Origin: Isoetes taiwanensis
Taxonomy: Eukaryota; Streptophyta; Lycopodiopsida; Isoetales; Isoetaceae
Reading direction: 5' to 3'
Length of the DNA: 64,000 bases
Assembly: GCA_021234155.1 (NCBI GenBank)
Contig: JAJEKV010000014.1
Coordinates: forward strand, 16,528,872 to 16,592,871
Shown piece by piece: positions 11,765 to 23,703 of the stretch. Position 1 is the first letter of the stretch. Each line of letters opens with the position of its first letter. The translations under genes and the position numbers were made by a program. The notes beneath the pieces were generated by a model that was not told where the DNA came from, made no database searches, and saw only the letters and a program-made list of their open reading frames with translations.

Positions 11765-13404
11765 TCATACAGGGGCACAATTTATGGTTGCCACGTGTTC
11801 AAAACAATGTGTTCTGAAATACAATGCATGGTCCACTGGAGTGGAGCTCGTCGAAGGTGATGGCTCATGGGCCAATGCCCACGCGCTCGCTAGGTCCGTA
11901 TGCACTTCCGTCAACAATCGACTAATGTCGCCCAAGGAAAGCGATGTCCGAGGTATAGAAGTAGGTAGTGCATTGGGCAGTGACAGGGCGTGCGAAAAGG
12001 AAGTGGGAGGAAGTGGAGGTACATGGGGGGAAAGGGGAGTAAGTGTGCGAAAAGGAGGTGAGCCGGTACACGTGACAGGCAAGGTGCTAACAGATGGTGG
12101 TGGCACTGGTGAAAAGGGGGGTGGTCCACATGGTGGGAAGGGGGATGGTCTACATGGCAACGTGAAGGGGGGTGGTGGCACGGATGCTACACTAGAAGAG
12201 TAGGGGCTGGAAAACAAACGAGGAAAGAATGGACGAGACTTTGGGGATGGGAACGATGGTGGCACATATGGGAGCGATGTGACAAGGGGTGGTCGCATGG
12301 GGAGAGAACTAGGAGTATGGGAAAGAGAACGGGTGGTGGGAGAAAGAGGCATAGCGGGCTGAGTGGTCGATGCTAGTGCATATCCTGCATCATGGACGGG
12401 CGCCCTCCCAAGGCTGAGGGGCATGAGTGATATGCTCTCTGTAGCAAAGGCGAAACAGCTACTAGATGAACCAGGTAGTCCTAACTGGGCTGTCAAGTCT
12501 GCAGTAACCCCTAATCCATGCGCCTCGGCTACCTCCGCGACATCCTCCTCCCCTACCAGCCCAGGGTCAGCTGCCTCATCCTCAATAGGGAGGTCTCTCT
12601 CCTCCTCAACAATACCTCTGCCTCCACCCAACCTAATCTGTGTCTGCCGGAATCGGACCTCTAGGCCCTCATCGCGCACCCTAGTGAGCGTCTGCACTCT
12701 ATCTGCCATCCAACATGGTCCTCCCTGTGGATATCTCGTAGCTAACTCCTCCTGTGAGAATGTCCTCTCAATGGCCTCCCACTCTGCCACAACCCGTCTG
12801 TGGAGTCTGGCCGTAAAGTGTGTCTCCTGCTGGGACACTAGAAACTCTGCCCTAGAACATCTATCCTGACCATGAAGGCGACTCCTCTCCCTCTCTCTCT
12901 TGCATGCCGCCTCGTCCTCCTCGTCCCTCGGACGCACTCTGCGTGCACCACGAGGCCGAGGCACCCACGGTATCTCCCCATGCTGGCTCACGTGGTGCTT
13001 CTTCGCAGCGTCCATACCTATATCCCAGCCACCCTGGTCTCCTGGAAGCGTGTGTGTGCAACCCTCGTGCTCACAAAACCATCTATCCTGGGACCTTGTA
13101 GGAGCCTCAGGGATGGTGATCAATAATCGACGTATTCTCCAATGCCCATGGAGCTCGTCCCTAAAGAATTCTAAATTCTAAGTTCACATAACTCTAGCAA
13201 TGTACAAAAGGGACTAACTTAAGCTTATACTACGGACTAACTAGCAATGTACATAAGCTCGTACTAAGGGACTAACCTATGCTTGTATAACGGACCTAAG
13301 CTTATACTAAGGACTAACCGGTCAGGCGCGAACATCCTAATCGGCTGTGGAACTGGTGGTGTTGCGCCCACTGCATCCTGGCCCGCCTCTATTCCCGCCA
13401 TATC
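11765..13404 (-). CDS. Uncharacterised zinc-finger and proline-rich protein
   Basis: I do not recognise the family. The main exon is open for 452 codons (13123-11765) and GC-rich compared with its AT-rich surroundings. Near the N-terminus is a C2H2-like finger (CEHEGC, then KKHHVSQHG about 20 residues on), followed by an Arg/Glu-rich helix (DEEDEAACKRERERSR) and an acidic region. A Ser/Pro-rich low-complexity stretch of about 160 residues follows, and the last 60 residues are more ordered. A short upstream exon is plausible: ATG at about 13404 (MAGIEAGQDAVGATPP), donor CG|GTTAGT near 13320 and acceptor near 13092, giving a compatible phase. It could be a host gene or an accessory ORF of a mobile element. 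No transposase motif is visible. Confidence 0.55.
13190..13322. repeat. Short tandem repeat in the proposed intron of the zinc-finger gene
   Basis: Three to four degenerate units of about 35-45 bp contain AAGCTTATACTA, GGACTAAC and TAGCAATGTACA. They lie between the proposed first and second exons. Confidence 0.6.
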
Positions 13405-15240
13405 TGTATGAAAAGATTACAAAAGAACTATAAGCATGTAATTTATTTGAAACATAAGAGAAAACTGCTAACAAAAAAATTAGCAAATTTTGAGCACAAT
13501 GAGAACAAAGAAGAACTTCCCATCAAACAATTCATAATTGTGAATGAATTGGCTAGTTCACATTTAGTTTCTATTTCGTTTTATATTTGGTTTCACATTT
13601 GGTTCAGCCCTTTTCTATTTTGCTAGAGAACAGCCCCAGGCTTTTCTTATTGCCACGAGCTTTTACATATGAGAAGAAATAGAGATGCAAGAAAATTGCA
13701 CTTCGAGTGCTTTTGTATTAATATTTAAACATGTTACATGTAAAGTTCTGGGTTTGATTGCTCCAAAAACCCAAGCGTTTCTAATATTTTTCAATGGAAA
13801 TAAAAACTTTGAAGAGAACCGATGAGCTGCCCAATTGATAAATGCGCTCCACCTTCAGGCATTCAAGATGAAAAAGGATTCAAAATTTTTTCACCGGAAT
13901 TAAGCTAATCTTCAGAGAATTACATGCAATTGTTTATCTCCTAATTGCATAGCTATAATGGACAAGATGGGAAAAGTATTCTAACCTCCTTCTGTGCTCC
14001 AAGCTGCAGCTCAAAAACAGGCCTTCATGAGATTAAAAATCCGCATCCGCCGGAACAGAGAAGAAGAAAATACAAATACAGGTTTGGAGCAGACAGGTAA
14101 AAAGCCAGGCTTCTAGATTTGGAGCAGACAGGTAAAAAGGCCAGATCTCGATAGATCCATTATTATAATATGGAGACAAATTTAGATATATGGTTTCATA
14201 TTCATTGGAACTGAGTAAAAAATTGCAGAATGGAGGAGTAAAGATGCAGATGCAAAATTATTGCACATTTCTGTCATCCGAAGCTTTTTAGCAGAACTGT
14301 GCCATTCTTCTTCTTCGGAGTCCCAGAATATCCCAGAGATTTTTAAAAGCTAAGAAAATGCAAGCTTTGTTCTATTTTCTGATAGATTTAGACTGCCCAG
14401 ATAGTGCCAGAGCTTTTGGCAGGCTATCCCTGATTTTAAATTCGGCAGATGGAACGATTTTTCTTGAAAAGAAGAAGTCCGGCAGAAGAATCCCTGTAAG
14501 TCCGGCAGTCCGTTGAATATCAATGCCGGACCCTTTCCGGCATTAAACCCTTTCCGGCCAAAACAAGCATAAACAACCTATTCACTTGCTGGCTTCCTCA
14601 ACCTAATCAGCCTCAATCTAATCTATCATGGATTTCTTAGCCTAATCAGCTGGTTTTCCAAGAAAAATCTGTGGGCCTCTTGCATATACAAATTTGTAAA
14701 ACGAACTGGTTTAAAAAGGCCAGCCGTTTTCGGTGCATCCATGGCAGAGAAGCAAGTAGGCATTCTAGTGCTCCAAATTTTTAATTCACACAGATTTATG
14801 AAGCTAAACATACAGCTGATTCTCTGCAAAGATTGCCACTTAAAAATCTCTAAAAATTATATATCATAGCTGGTCGGATTTGAAGCCTTTCTGCCATAGC
14901 TACATTCCGGCATAGCTGCACCTGATAGCCGGCCTTTGGCCTTGGGTTTCCTTTTGGCCAGATTTGTGCAAAGCTTAGAAAAAAAATTGGAAGTGCTTTG
15001 GAAGCTTTTCAGTGTACCTGATTGAATTTAAGCCTTCTAGATCGAATTGAAATGACCTGTAATGCAACTCCTGCCAGAATGGAGAGCTTCCAATCAGTTT
15101 AGAAGCGGAAAAAAAATTAAAGCAAGGGCGAAACTCCAAGGAAACCCTTCTCTATACCTGATTGCTGCTATATAATGCTTCCTTGATCGACTCTATGCCT
15201 TCCTCAATCGCCAATTGCGAGAAAACTGCTGGAGAAAGAG
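13405..15240. other. Intergenic, AT-rich
   Basis: No gene is supported. It contains a partial tandem duplication at about 14080-14145 (GATTTGGAGCAGACAGGTAA twice). The pattern TCCGG(C)A recurs near 14480-14560. From about 15180 it grades into repeat family B. Confidence 0.45.
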
Positions 15241-15488
15241 GTAAGAACAAAAAAAAATTCTTTTCTGCAAAAAGCTTTTCAAGAATAGCCGTCCAAATTT
15301 AATTCCAAGAATTAATTACGGTGGATATCGTGCACGCCAAAAAAATATATTTTTCTGGAAACCCTTGCTTTAATAAGGAAACCCTTCCGGATTTCAAGGA
15401 AACTTGGAAGGGTTTCCATATTGAAACTTGGAAGGGTTTCCAGTTTTAAAAAAATAACCCCAATCGGGGGGAGATAGTGTGAGCGTAT
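15240..15488 (+). repeat. Family B element end with GGAAGGGTTTCC cluster, copy 1
   Basis: Contains several GGAAGGGTTTCC motifs or their complement GGAAACCCTTCC, AATTAATTACGG, and the terminal string CAATCGGGGGGAGATAGTG with GTGAGCG. The same order occurs at 24785-24968. Confidence 0.7.
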
Positions 15489-15706
15489 TCATTCCTTTAG
15501 AGCTTCATTCAAAGGCTCATTCTAATGTCTTCCATTATTATCCATGATGTTTATATCATGACAAATCATTAAACATCATGGAATCTTATTCTTTCCCATT
15601 GATTATGGATGGTTCCGAGCTCCATTAGATAGTAATATTTTTTCAAAAAAATAAGATTATATGGACATTTCAAATCAAACATTAAGAAAGAATGGAAATC
15701 AAGCGA

Positions 15707-15806
15707 GACCCACTAGGATAGAATACAACATGTATTAGTCTAATATTTTCCATTAAACCCACTAGGATAGAATACAACACGTATTAATCTAATATTTTCC
15801 ATTAAC
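15707..15806 (+). repeat. 50-bp tandem duplication
   Basis: Two nearly identical units begin with CCCACTAGGATAGAATACAA and end with TAATATTTTCCATTAA. They are about 50 bp each and differ at a few positions. Confidence 0.85.
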
Positions 15807-15820
15807 CGTGATCTTCTTTT

Positions 15821-15888
15821 AATCCAGGCAGTAATACGCCTGCTGCACTCCTGTATCAAGACCGATTGGTCTCCGTATGATAAAAAAC
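15821..15888 (+). mobile_element. LINE family 1 3' end scrap
   Basis: Reads AATCCAGGCAGTAATACGCC, then GATTGGTCTCCGTATGATAA and AAAACATTC. It matches the minus-strand LINE 3' end at 4921-5045 in the opposite orientation. Confidence 0.65.
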
Positions 15889-15889
15889 A

Positions 15890-16652
15890 TTCAAATCAAT
15901 TTTAATATTCCCACTGGATTATGGGATACTAGAAAAAGGATGAATATCAATGTTCACAAGAACACGGGACATAAGGATGAAGTCTAAACACCGATGTTTG
16001 CAAGAATGTGGGATAGAATCATGGGGTTCAATTCATGTAAGTGAAATATCAATGTAAATGGAAATGGACATGTATTTTGCATTTTCCTTCTTTAGCACCA
16101 AGTATCTTTTGCATAGAATGTATCTTTTGCATTGAGTCGAACAAAAGAGATGTTAACTTATAACTATACTATTCTATTCTATTCTATACTAACTATGGCT
16201 TTTGTTGATATTCATAGTAACTTATGGAGGCTTGACCTATTCTAGGAAGCAAATAGTTGGACGCTTCCAGAAATACGCTTCTGGTACGTGTCTTTAATAT
16301 TTAGTTGATTATAAAACTCCCGACAGATGAATGAGTTTTTATGACATGCAGCTCTTGGGCATCTCTAAGGAATCCATTCTCTGAGAATCTAGATGGAGTG
16401 TCTAGAGCCTCAATGAGTATCATGTCATAGATCAAATTCTTTGCCTATTACAAAACATCCAAGTATATAACATCCTGGTAATCATGCACTTCTTGTGCGG
16501 TTTATAATCTATACCTTTACAACACCAATGCTTTCAAAGTAGTCTTCATTGTAGAGCTATGGGTAGAAAGGAGGGTGGTGTTATTTTCCAACGTAAGTCC
16601 TGATTGTGATGAGTCATGATGAGTCTTACCCCCTTTTTTTTTTTTAATAAGC
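15890..16652. other. Intergenic, nothing recognised
   Basis: AT-rich spacer with a short (TATTC)n run near 16166-16188, probably another LINE tail remnant. No gene is supported. Confidence 0.4.
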
Positions 16653-16928
16653 ATAGGAAGGACTTTGGCTAGCCAAAGCCAGTTTCTGGTAGGGCAGCCC
16701 CTTTGGGCACGCGGCCTGGATATGACTGGAAACTAGGCTTACACCCTGGTATACCATTGCATCCGTTCATGTTGGTATTGTTCGGAGGGTGGTGGCTCAC
16801 TAATGTGGCCTGCTCCTTGTTGGTGCCCCGACTACGGTGAGGGCTCACCGAAAGGGCCTAGGCCTATAAGGTGGAGGGAGCATCATATCCTTTGGAGTCA
16901 GGCTACAAATATATATAGGAAGGACTTT
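16653..16928 (+). mobile_element. SINE-like insertion with 14-bp target-site duplication
   Basis: The sequence ATAGGAAGGACTTT occurs at 16653-16666 and again at 16915-16928. Between them lies a 248-bp GC-richer insert that begins GGCTAGCCAAAGCC and ends with an AT tail (ACAAATATAT). A perfect 14-bp duplication and an A/T-rich 3' end are typical of LINE-mobilised retroposons. A clear Pol III A-box/B-box pair is not evident (GTTCGGAGGG near 16785 is a weak B-box candidate). Confidence 0.6.
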
Positions 16929-17490
16929 AATAACTAGATGCTTTTGATTTTCAAATAGTGAGCCAGCTTATAAAAGTATCAAGGGCCATATATGTTCATC
17001 ATTACGGTAGGAAGTGGGTAGGTTTAAGGATGATTAAAAATATGTTATGTTAGAGTGAAGCAACACGTTATAACTTATTGCAGATATGCTTTCGTTGAAC
17101 TTCAACCAGTGCTGTCAGTGCTAAGGGATATGGTATGTTGTGTTGTTGCTGGATAATAACTACTATTTAAGTTCTAAAATGAATGATCGTGTCAATCTAG
17201 ATTTGTTTGTGCTAATAACATAGGGTACAAATCAACTTTTTCGGGAATAGGTTGGTATGAGACGGAATACAAACAAAAAACTCGATGGTGTTGGAACGAC
17301 TGTTATCTCCTGTAATAACATATCCTCTATCGCGAACTTTATATCACAAGGACCCATAACAGACAGACTAAAATCTTTGCCAACATTACGAAGAACAATA
17401 TTTCCACCTACCTTTTCTTCCTCTTGCCCCTCACAAGTATATCAGTAACAAATCATAAACCTTTAGTCACTTTCTTTCAATATCTAGGTA
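16929..17490. other. Intergenic, nothing recognised
   Basis: AT-rich, no supported gene or repeat end. Confidence 0.4.
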
Positions 17491-17493
17491 TGT

Positions 17494-18206
17494 ATTTGTC
17501 TCGAATAAGGGCTCACATGAAAACAGACAAAAGCTCACTAGCTAGGCTTTTCATTCATCTCAGCAGTTTTTCTACAGTGGTATAGAGTGGGTAGCTGCAC
17601 ATCGCAGGCTACCCAAAAAGGGGATACCCAGTTATACCAAAATAAAATTGTGTGCTACAGATGTTGGCTGCTGTACCTGCCGAGACCTTATCGCCGGGAT
17701 TAAAAAACCCTGCCCTTTCGGATTTTCGAGGAAAAATCCTAGCAATAAAATCTCGGCAAGGGGCTTGGACAATGCAAGGCTGCTAAACGTTCCCACAAAA
17801 AAACCCATGCCCCACAAAGAATACCGACATCACGCATCACCCCTAGACCTGCACATCACCAACAAAAAAATTAATAGAGAAAAAATCTCGAAACGCGAAG
17901 GGCTGATCACGCGTGCCACGCGTCAAAAAATGACATTTACACCTCGAAAAGCGAGGGGCTAGTCACGCATGCCACGCGACAAAAAATAACATTTACAATA
18001 ATATACACATTAAGGGAGGGTGGATGGGAGTCAAGGGAACTACTGAGAGAGGAGAAAACGCCGATGAGAAGTCGATGAAGAACCTGCAAGAAATAGCCAT
18101 CCCCAGACGAACCAGAGCCCCAAAAAATGCATGCAATGCATGCAGACATGGAGGCATGCATGCTCGCCCATTCGAAAATACCGATCCGATGGCTCGGATC
18201 GATGAC
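17494..18206 (+). mobile_element. Family A dispersed element, copy 2
   Basis: About 710 bp, homologous to 1376-2127 along its length. It begins CTCGAATAAGGGCTCACATG, contains GGATTAAAAAACCCTGCCC in the middle, and ends with CCATTCGAAAATACCGATCC and a perfect GATCCGA/TCGGATC hairpin. It directly abuts copy 3. Confidence 0.75.
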
Positions 18207-18598
18207 ATTCTCGAATAAGGGCTCACATGAAAACAGACAAAAGCTCCCGACAAAAAGAGAACTTCCTTATCAGATGGGATCGAGGTTAAAGGTTGAAAGA
18301 TGACCAAACAAGGGACAAGATTGGAGAAGAACATGCCACAACATGAAAAAAGATGCCAAACTGGCAAACCAAGTAGGGAGAAGCCCCTCCCCTGCCTGCT
18401 ATCAAAGAAAGAGTCAAGGGAACTGCTGAGAGAGAGGAGAAAATGCCGATAAGAAGTCGATGAAAAACCTGCAAGAAATAGCGATCCCCAAATGAACCAG
18501 AGCCCTGGAAAATGCATGCAATGCATGCATGCATGGGAAAGATACATGCTCGCCCATTCGAGAATACCGATCCGATGGCTCGGATCGATGACATTATT
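18207..18598 (+). mobile_element. Family A dispersed element, copy 3 (shorter, head-to-tail)
   Basis: Begins with the same CTCGAATAAGGGCTCACATG and ends with the same CATTCGAGAATACCGATCCG hairpin end as copy 2. The middle is replaced by about 170 bp of unrelated sequence (about 18250-18410). The two lie in tandem without spacer. Confidence 0.75.
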
Positions 18599-18599
18599 T

Positions 18600-19040
18600 T
18601 AATAAATTTGACTTGGAATCAATTTTATTAAATTATACTTATTTGCAACTTCCATGAACTTAGACCAGGGCTCATCGTGCATAAAAAGAAACTGCTTCTC
18701 GTCCTTAAGCTCCTTTACTTTTAAGGAAGTGGTGGCTACTTCAACGAAATCCTGCAAAGTAAAGCTGGTCAGGCTTCAGCAGAATACAAGAAGGCAGACC
18801 TTCCATGCCGAAGTTGTTACTGCTGTGTCCATTGGCCCTTGAGGAGGGCAACCGAAGCCTTATGCCGATTTCGGAGTTGTTGAAGTTTCTCCACGAGTTC
18901 GACACTACCCATGAGGGAACAAAAAATCTGAGCAGCAAATATGCTGTGGTTTCCTGAAATAATATAGAATTTTTTGTTTTCAAGTTCTTCAGGCCTTGAC
19001 AAGTGATTATCTTCCTGCGAGAGACATTCATTTAGCATTT
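18600..19040 (-). pseudogene. Uncharacterised broken ORF, ParB-like motif possible
   Basis: Two minus-strand segments look coding. Segment 19038-18820 contains KKFYIISGNHSIFAAQ, reminiscent of the GxHS/GxHR motif of ParB/sulfiredoxin-like folds. Segment 18752-18605, after an acceptor-like TTTGCAG, contains DEKQFLFMHDEPWSKFMEVA. They are out of frame around 18817. The family A tandem begins right at the 3' end. It may belong to a mobile element together with the DUF7869-like fragment on the other strand at 19498. Confidence 0.35.
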
Positions 19041-19440
19041 TAATACTTGGAATTCATATATGTAGATGTATATGTATATGGAGGGGAGAATGCTTGAAAG
19101 TCAGTGTTACAGGTGCACTAATGCATGGCCATAGCATAGGCGCGCTTGGCCTTTTCTTCCCTCGATCTATGGAAGGATGATTCTAATTTCCATGTGGGAT
19201 CTTTGAACCACACACTTAAAGCCCTTGAGGATGCTTTGGGAGACAATTGAGGCCATTTAAGAGATGCAGATGCATGGGGGGCAACAGTCCTTAACTCAGA
19301 TGCATTGATGACAAAAAAAAAGAGAGAATAGCAATGGACAAGAATTCTTAGCTCTACTAAAAGCTCCAGCCAACCCTAAACAGCTACCAAGGAGGCTCTA
19401 TCTGCAATGCTCTGGCCAGAACAAGAATAGATATCTTTTC
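19041..19440. other. Spacer between two element fragments
   Basis: No gene is supported. Confidence 0.4.
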
Positions 19441-19461
19441 TCTTACCTTTCTTATCTTGTA

Positions 19462-20016
19462 TGGTTAGGGGTTTTTTATCAGATCCATCTTGGCTTCATG
19501 ATGGTTGGCCACACCCATGATGACATCGATGCACTATTTGGAAATTACTCAACTTTGCTACGCAGGTCGAATGCACTCACTATTCCTGAACTTATGTTGC
19601 TATTTCGAGAATGTAGCATCAAGGCACCGGCACCTTACCTGGTAACCGAAGTTCCTAATTGGAAGTCGTTCGTGAAAGATTACATTCCAGACAAGAAGGA
19701 TGGCTTGATTGGTCACTTGGAGCCCTTGCTTTTCAAGTTTCTCATGAGAGATGGATGGCCGCTCATGTATTACAAGATGAGGCTAGGGCATCAGGACTGG
19801 TTGCCTGAGAATGAAATAAGAATGTGGAAAGCACATGCTAATGGTAAGCCAACAATACCAATCGGAGTATCGAAGGCTGTGAAGCCATATGCAACACTAA
19901 GGGATATAGGTGCTTTGAGATCGTCCATTGCGAATTACATGATTCATTGGGCAAATATCTCTCGTGCTGGAATAAGTTGGATACCTCTCATTATGCACTT
20001 ATTCAGATCATTGTAA
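19462..20016 (+). pseudogene. DUF7869-like transposon protein fragment
   Basis: The 172-residue ORF starting at 19498 opens with MMVGHTHDDIDALFGNYS. This is the conserved H(T/F)H(D/E)DID signature of the DUF7869 family of mobile-element-derived proteins found in plants and animals. Sequence upstream of the Met (reading QIHLGF in frame) continues the similarity, so the Met is internal. The rest (WKSFVKDYIPDKK, LGHQDWLPENEIRMWK) fits the C-terminal part of such proteins. The upstream metal-binding half is missing, so this is a truncated copy. Confidence 0.6.
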
Positions 20017-20019
20017 GTC

Positions 20020-22500
20020 ATGGAGCAAGTGATGGAGTCGATATTTTTAGCTCGAGCAGGCGACAAAGCTCTATCGGTAGCAGATCCTGAACGCCGAGAC
20101 ATTGCAAATGAATGCCTCCTTGACTCAAGTGCGGTTATATTTATACCCATGAAATTATTGAGAGAACATACGAGTATCATGCACATAATAATGTTGCATG
20201 TATGTACCATCAATAATAGTGGTGGGTGGGCCACGAAATACTTGGGTGGCAATTAGTAATTTTTATGGATACTCGTGCTTTAGAAGTAGGAGAAAATACT
20301 TCAGCTTGACTACATTAGCTGAGGTCAAAATTCTCAAAATCGTGTTATTCTCTCCAATTAATGAAACCATGCTTTTATAACATAGTATGATACATCAATC
20401 AACATGTTTAATTCTTTAGACCAATCTGGAAACTTTGAAAAGAGGGTGATTTAACTAGTAATTGTTAAAGTTCTTTAAACTCTTTTTGACATGTATCAGT
20501 CCAAACATATTTTTTTGATTTCCCTAGCAACCTATTAAGTGGCAAAGTTCGTTGTGCATGGGGTTCATCATTGGGTACCCCTATGTGTCATTGTACTCAT
20601 TCATTCAGCTCAATGGAACATCACTTCACTTCGGATGTTGTTGCCTTGCAAAGGACCTTTTCCTAGAACGGTTCTTTATAGCCATCCTCCAGATTCCTCC
20701 AATGCTTTAATTCTCCAAACCCTAGCAGTTCCATTAAAACCAAAAAAATTGATAAAAAAAACTCCATTAATCTGCTCTTCAACTTCAAAATGGAAAGAAT
20801 GATTGATGTTTTGTAGACGTGTCAAAAGGATTTCATCTTCGTTGACAAAAGCCTAGCATGCCTGCAGTAATGCCAACTTTGGATTTTCCTGCATTAAAAA
20901 GTGTGAATTTGACTGGGATCCGCATCAAAAATTGTCACAAATTCATAATCCTTCATATATTCACATGCCATAGTTGACTTAAGTTTCATGGCTTATAACC
21001 AGTTCTCACAGTGCGATGCCTATAGATAATGTTGATGCCCTTTTGAAGCCAGTTCTGTACCTCTGCTATGATTAATATTTAGATGCCAACATCATCAGAG
21101 TCATCCGACACTTGAACAAGCAGGTGGTCTTTTGGCCAATCCAATTGACAACTCCAACAATAGATTGCTCATAAACCTAGTAAAAGGAGGAATGCACTAA
21201 TAACAGTATGTCTTAAGCGTATCTATTCTTTTAGCCATTGAAGCATATAACCAAGCCAACAAACTATCAAGCATGTCTCTACTCTATGCAAAATACTCTA
21301 TGCCAAGCTCATTAAACAGAAATGGGCGAATTGGTCAGGCCTTTAACTTCATTCTGCAAATCAGAGGTAGATCTAGTCCTAATCCTCATGAAGCTTAAAC
21401 GTATTTATTCCTTTTAGCCATCGAACCATGCCAACAAACCATCTAGCGTAGTCGTACTCTATGCAATTTACTTACCTCTATATAATTAACTAGAAAGACA
21501 TCCAACTAAAATAGAAGACAAGCCATGAGCACAAAAAGCCATCCCACAAAGCTAGCATGCATGCAACCTTCGGCATTATACATTTCAATAAGGTACTAGG
21601 CATAGCAAATGACCTATGCAAAATCACTAGACATCACAAAACAAACCACTATCTATCAACAACAAAATGGGCAATCTAGCAAAGAGTACAAAACTACTTA
21701 CAGCTAACAAGCATGCCACTATCTATGTAATATGGTAAACAATTTTATACTGGCTAGGGATCCAAACTATCAAAATTGTCATTCATTTACATATGCAACT
21801 TCAATGGCATAGACCAATGCATTACCTGAAGCATCCATTCCAGGCCTGATATTTGAAGCTTTATTCCTGAGCATTCATCCTTTAATCGATTGCTTGTGCA
21901 GGTTAACTCCTGATGTCATTATTTTGTCATCGTCAGCCTGTCCCTTGATCTTTTGGAAAACCCTACATAATTAGATGATGAAATGCGAAGTATAAAATTA
22001 GCTGGATGACACAACCAACTACATGTGATTCTTATAAGTGGACGTTCTTTATAGCAAAGCATGCGAATCATGTTATGTGCTTCACAAAAAAGAACTCCTT
22101 ACTAGATGCATAAGAGAGGGCCTTCCGATGTCCATGGCTTAGTATGTTCTCTTAAGAAAAGAGGGTGAAAATGCCTCGAGGGCAACCGTCTCGACGACGC
22201 GATGGCCTAATAACGCAGGATAGCACAGATCAACGAAGAGCAGTCACTCACGTCACGTAATGCTGAGTGGTAAACCCTTCTAAATCATTCGATATCGGAC
22301 GGTACAATCCAGAATATTCTTCCAACCTAACACCCAAGCAGGGGTTTGCCCTTGGGACAACCCAATATTTATCCTTTGGGTTTGCCGAGGTGAAAAAATG
22401 CCGGTGATTGTTTCCTTCATGCCTAGAACTAGAACGCGCAGCTCACGAACTGCCTACAAACTTGAAGATATCATTTGCTCAAACAAACATTCATCTATGC
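20020..22500. other. Intergenic; short local duplications only
   Basis: No gene is supported. A segment of about 80 bp around CTATTCTTTTAGCCATTGAA (21220-21300) is repeated in diverged form at 21396-21475. AT-rich throughout. Confidence 0.45.
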
Positions 22501-22865
22501 CAACTTAGAACCATCGCTAATTGGAAGGGTTTCCATGGAAGGGTTATACAATAGGAAGGGTTTCCATGGAAACCCTTCCTGGTTTTAATGGAAAATTGGA
22601 AGGGTTTCCAATTTGAAAATCGGAAGGGTTTCCTCGGAAAATAGGAAGGGTTTCCATTTTTTTTTTTCAAGGCGCACGCCGCCCAACACGCACGCCGCCA
22701 TTAATGGTGCACGCTCATGCACGCTCATAAATATGCACGACACTCAAGAATTTAAATTTTAATTCAAATGGAAACCCTTCCTATTTTTTCCAAACCCATG
22801 GGAAAATAGGAAGGGTTTCCACAAATGGGGGAAAATAGGAAGGGTTTCCACGTTTCATAAAAAAA
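22500..22865. repeat. GGAAGGGTTTCC cluster (family B, interior)
   Basis: About ten copies of GGAAGGGTTTCC or GGAAACCCTTCC occur at irregular spacing in both orientations, with a GCACGCC-rich island in the middle (22672-22735). The motif includes the plant telomere-like heptamer AGGGTTT, but spacing and orientation are not telomeric. Confidence 0.75.
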
Positions 22866-23700
22866 TTTTAAGGGGAACAAATTTCTAGTTTTCTTGTTAT
22901 CACATCATTGTATAAGATGATACATGCAATCATGTAATTTTATAAGAGGAAACACACAAGGGATGTAAAAGCGCCAAGCTAAACACCCCCAACATGACAA
23001 TGAAAGTGTAGCATCTAGATTCGAGCATCTAGATCCGAGCCGAACAAACAACATTTACAATCAACAAGTTCTAATGTTACTTTGGCTAGGGGATGAAAAA
23101 ACAAAGAAACACATATGCAATCCTAAAAGGCATATAAGGATTGTAGCCAACTCAGAGAAAAGAGAGGAGAGAGAAACTAGTGTTGTAACACATGGTAACC
23201 AAGATAATTTATAATGCAGAATTGGCTAGCAACTTTCATTCTACAATGTAAGGGAATGTCAGTGTAATGTGTAACAGCATCACAGCTAATCAAAAACAAA
23301 ATGCCACCTGATTTCTATATCATCTCATGTAACAATGGAGCAGCATGTATTGTATATATTAAGCCAACTTAAACAACTTAAAATTTGCAAGTAACATTCG
23401 TGAAAGAGCTCTAAGGTCTATCTCGACTCAAGTGCGGCAGTTCAGAAGCTATGCATAGTAAATTTCAATACGGCTCCACTGAACTGCAATTATAGGAAGC
23501 CTTGGGCGTTCTCTTAAACAACTTCCATAAACATTACTGTCAATCTCACAATTTATCAGTCACAATTTGCAATTTCACAATTTGTTCCACAATTGCAGAA
23601 TGGAATAAGATAATTCTGGACATGTCACAATATCTGAATTGCATAAGAAAATATATTGTAGCTAATGGTTCAGCCAGAAGAGAAGAATATGTAGCAGGGA
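22866..23700. other. Intergenic, nothing recognised
   Basis: AT-rich spacer upstream (plus sense) of the carboxylesterase pseudogene. The plus-strand ORF at 23502-23717 has no family features. Confidence 0.4.
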
Positions 23701-23703
23701 CTA

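Noticed and set aside
11784-12203. 139-aa Gly-rich plus-strand ORF
   Set aside because: Antisense of the Pro/Ser-rich tail of the minus-strand zinc-finger gene.
22500-22865. Interstitial telomere array
   Set aside because: AGGGTTT occurs only within GGAAGGGTTTCC, in mixed orientation and with irregular spacing, unlike (TTTAGGG)n.
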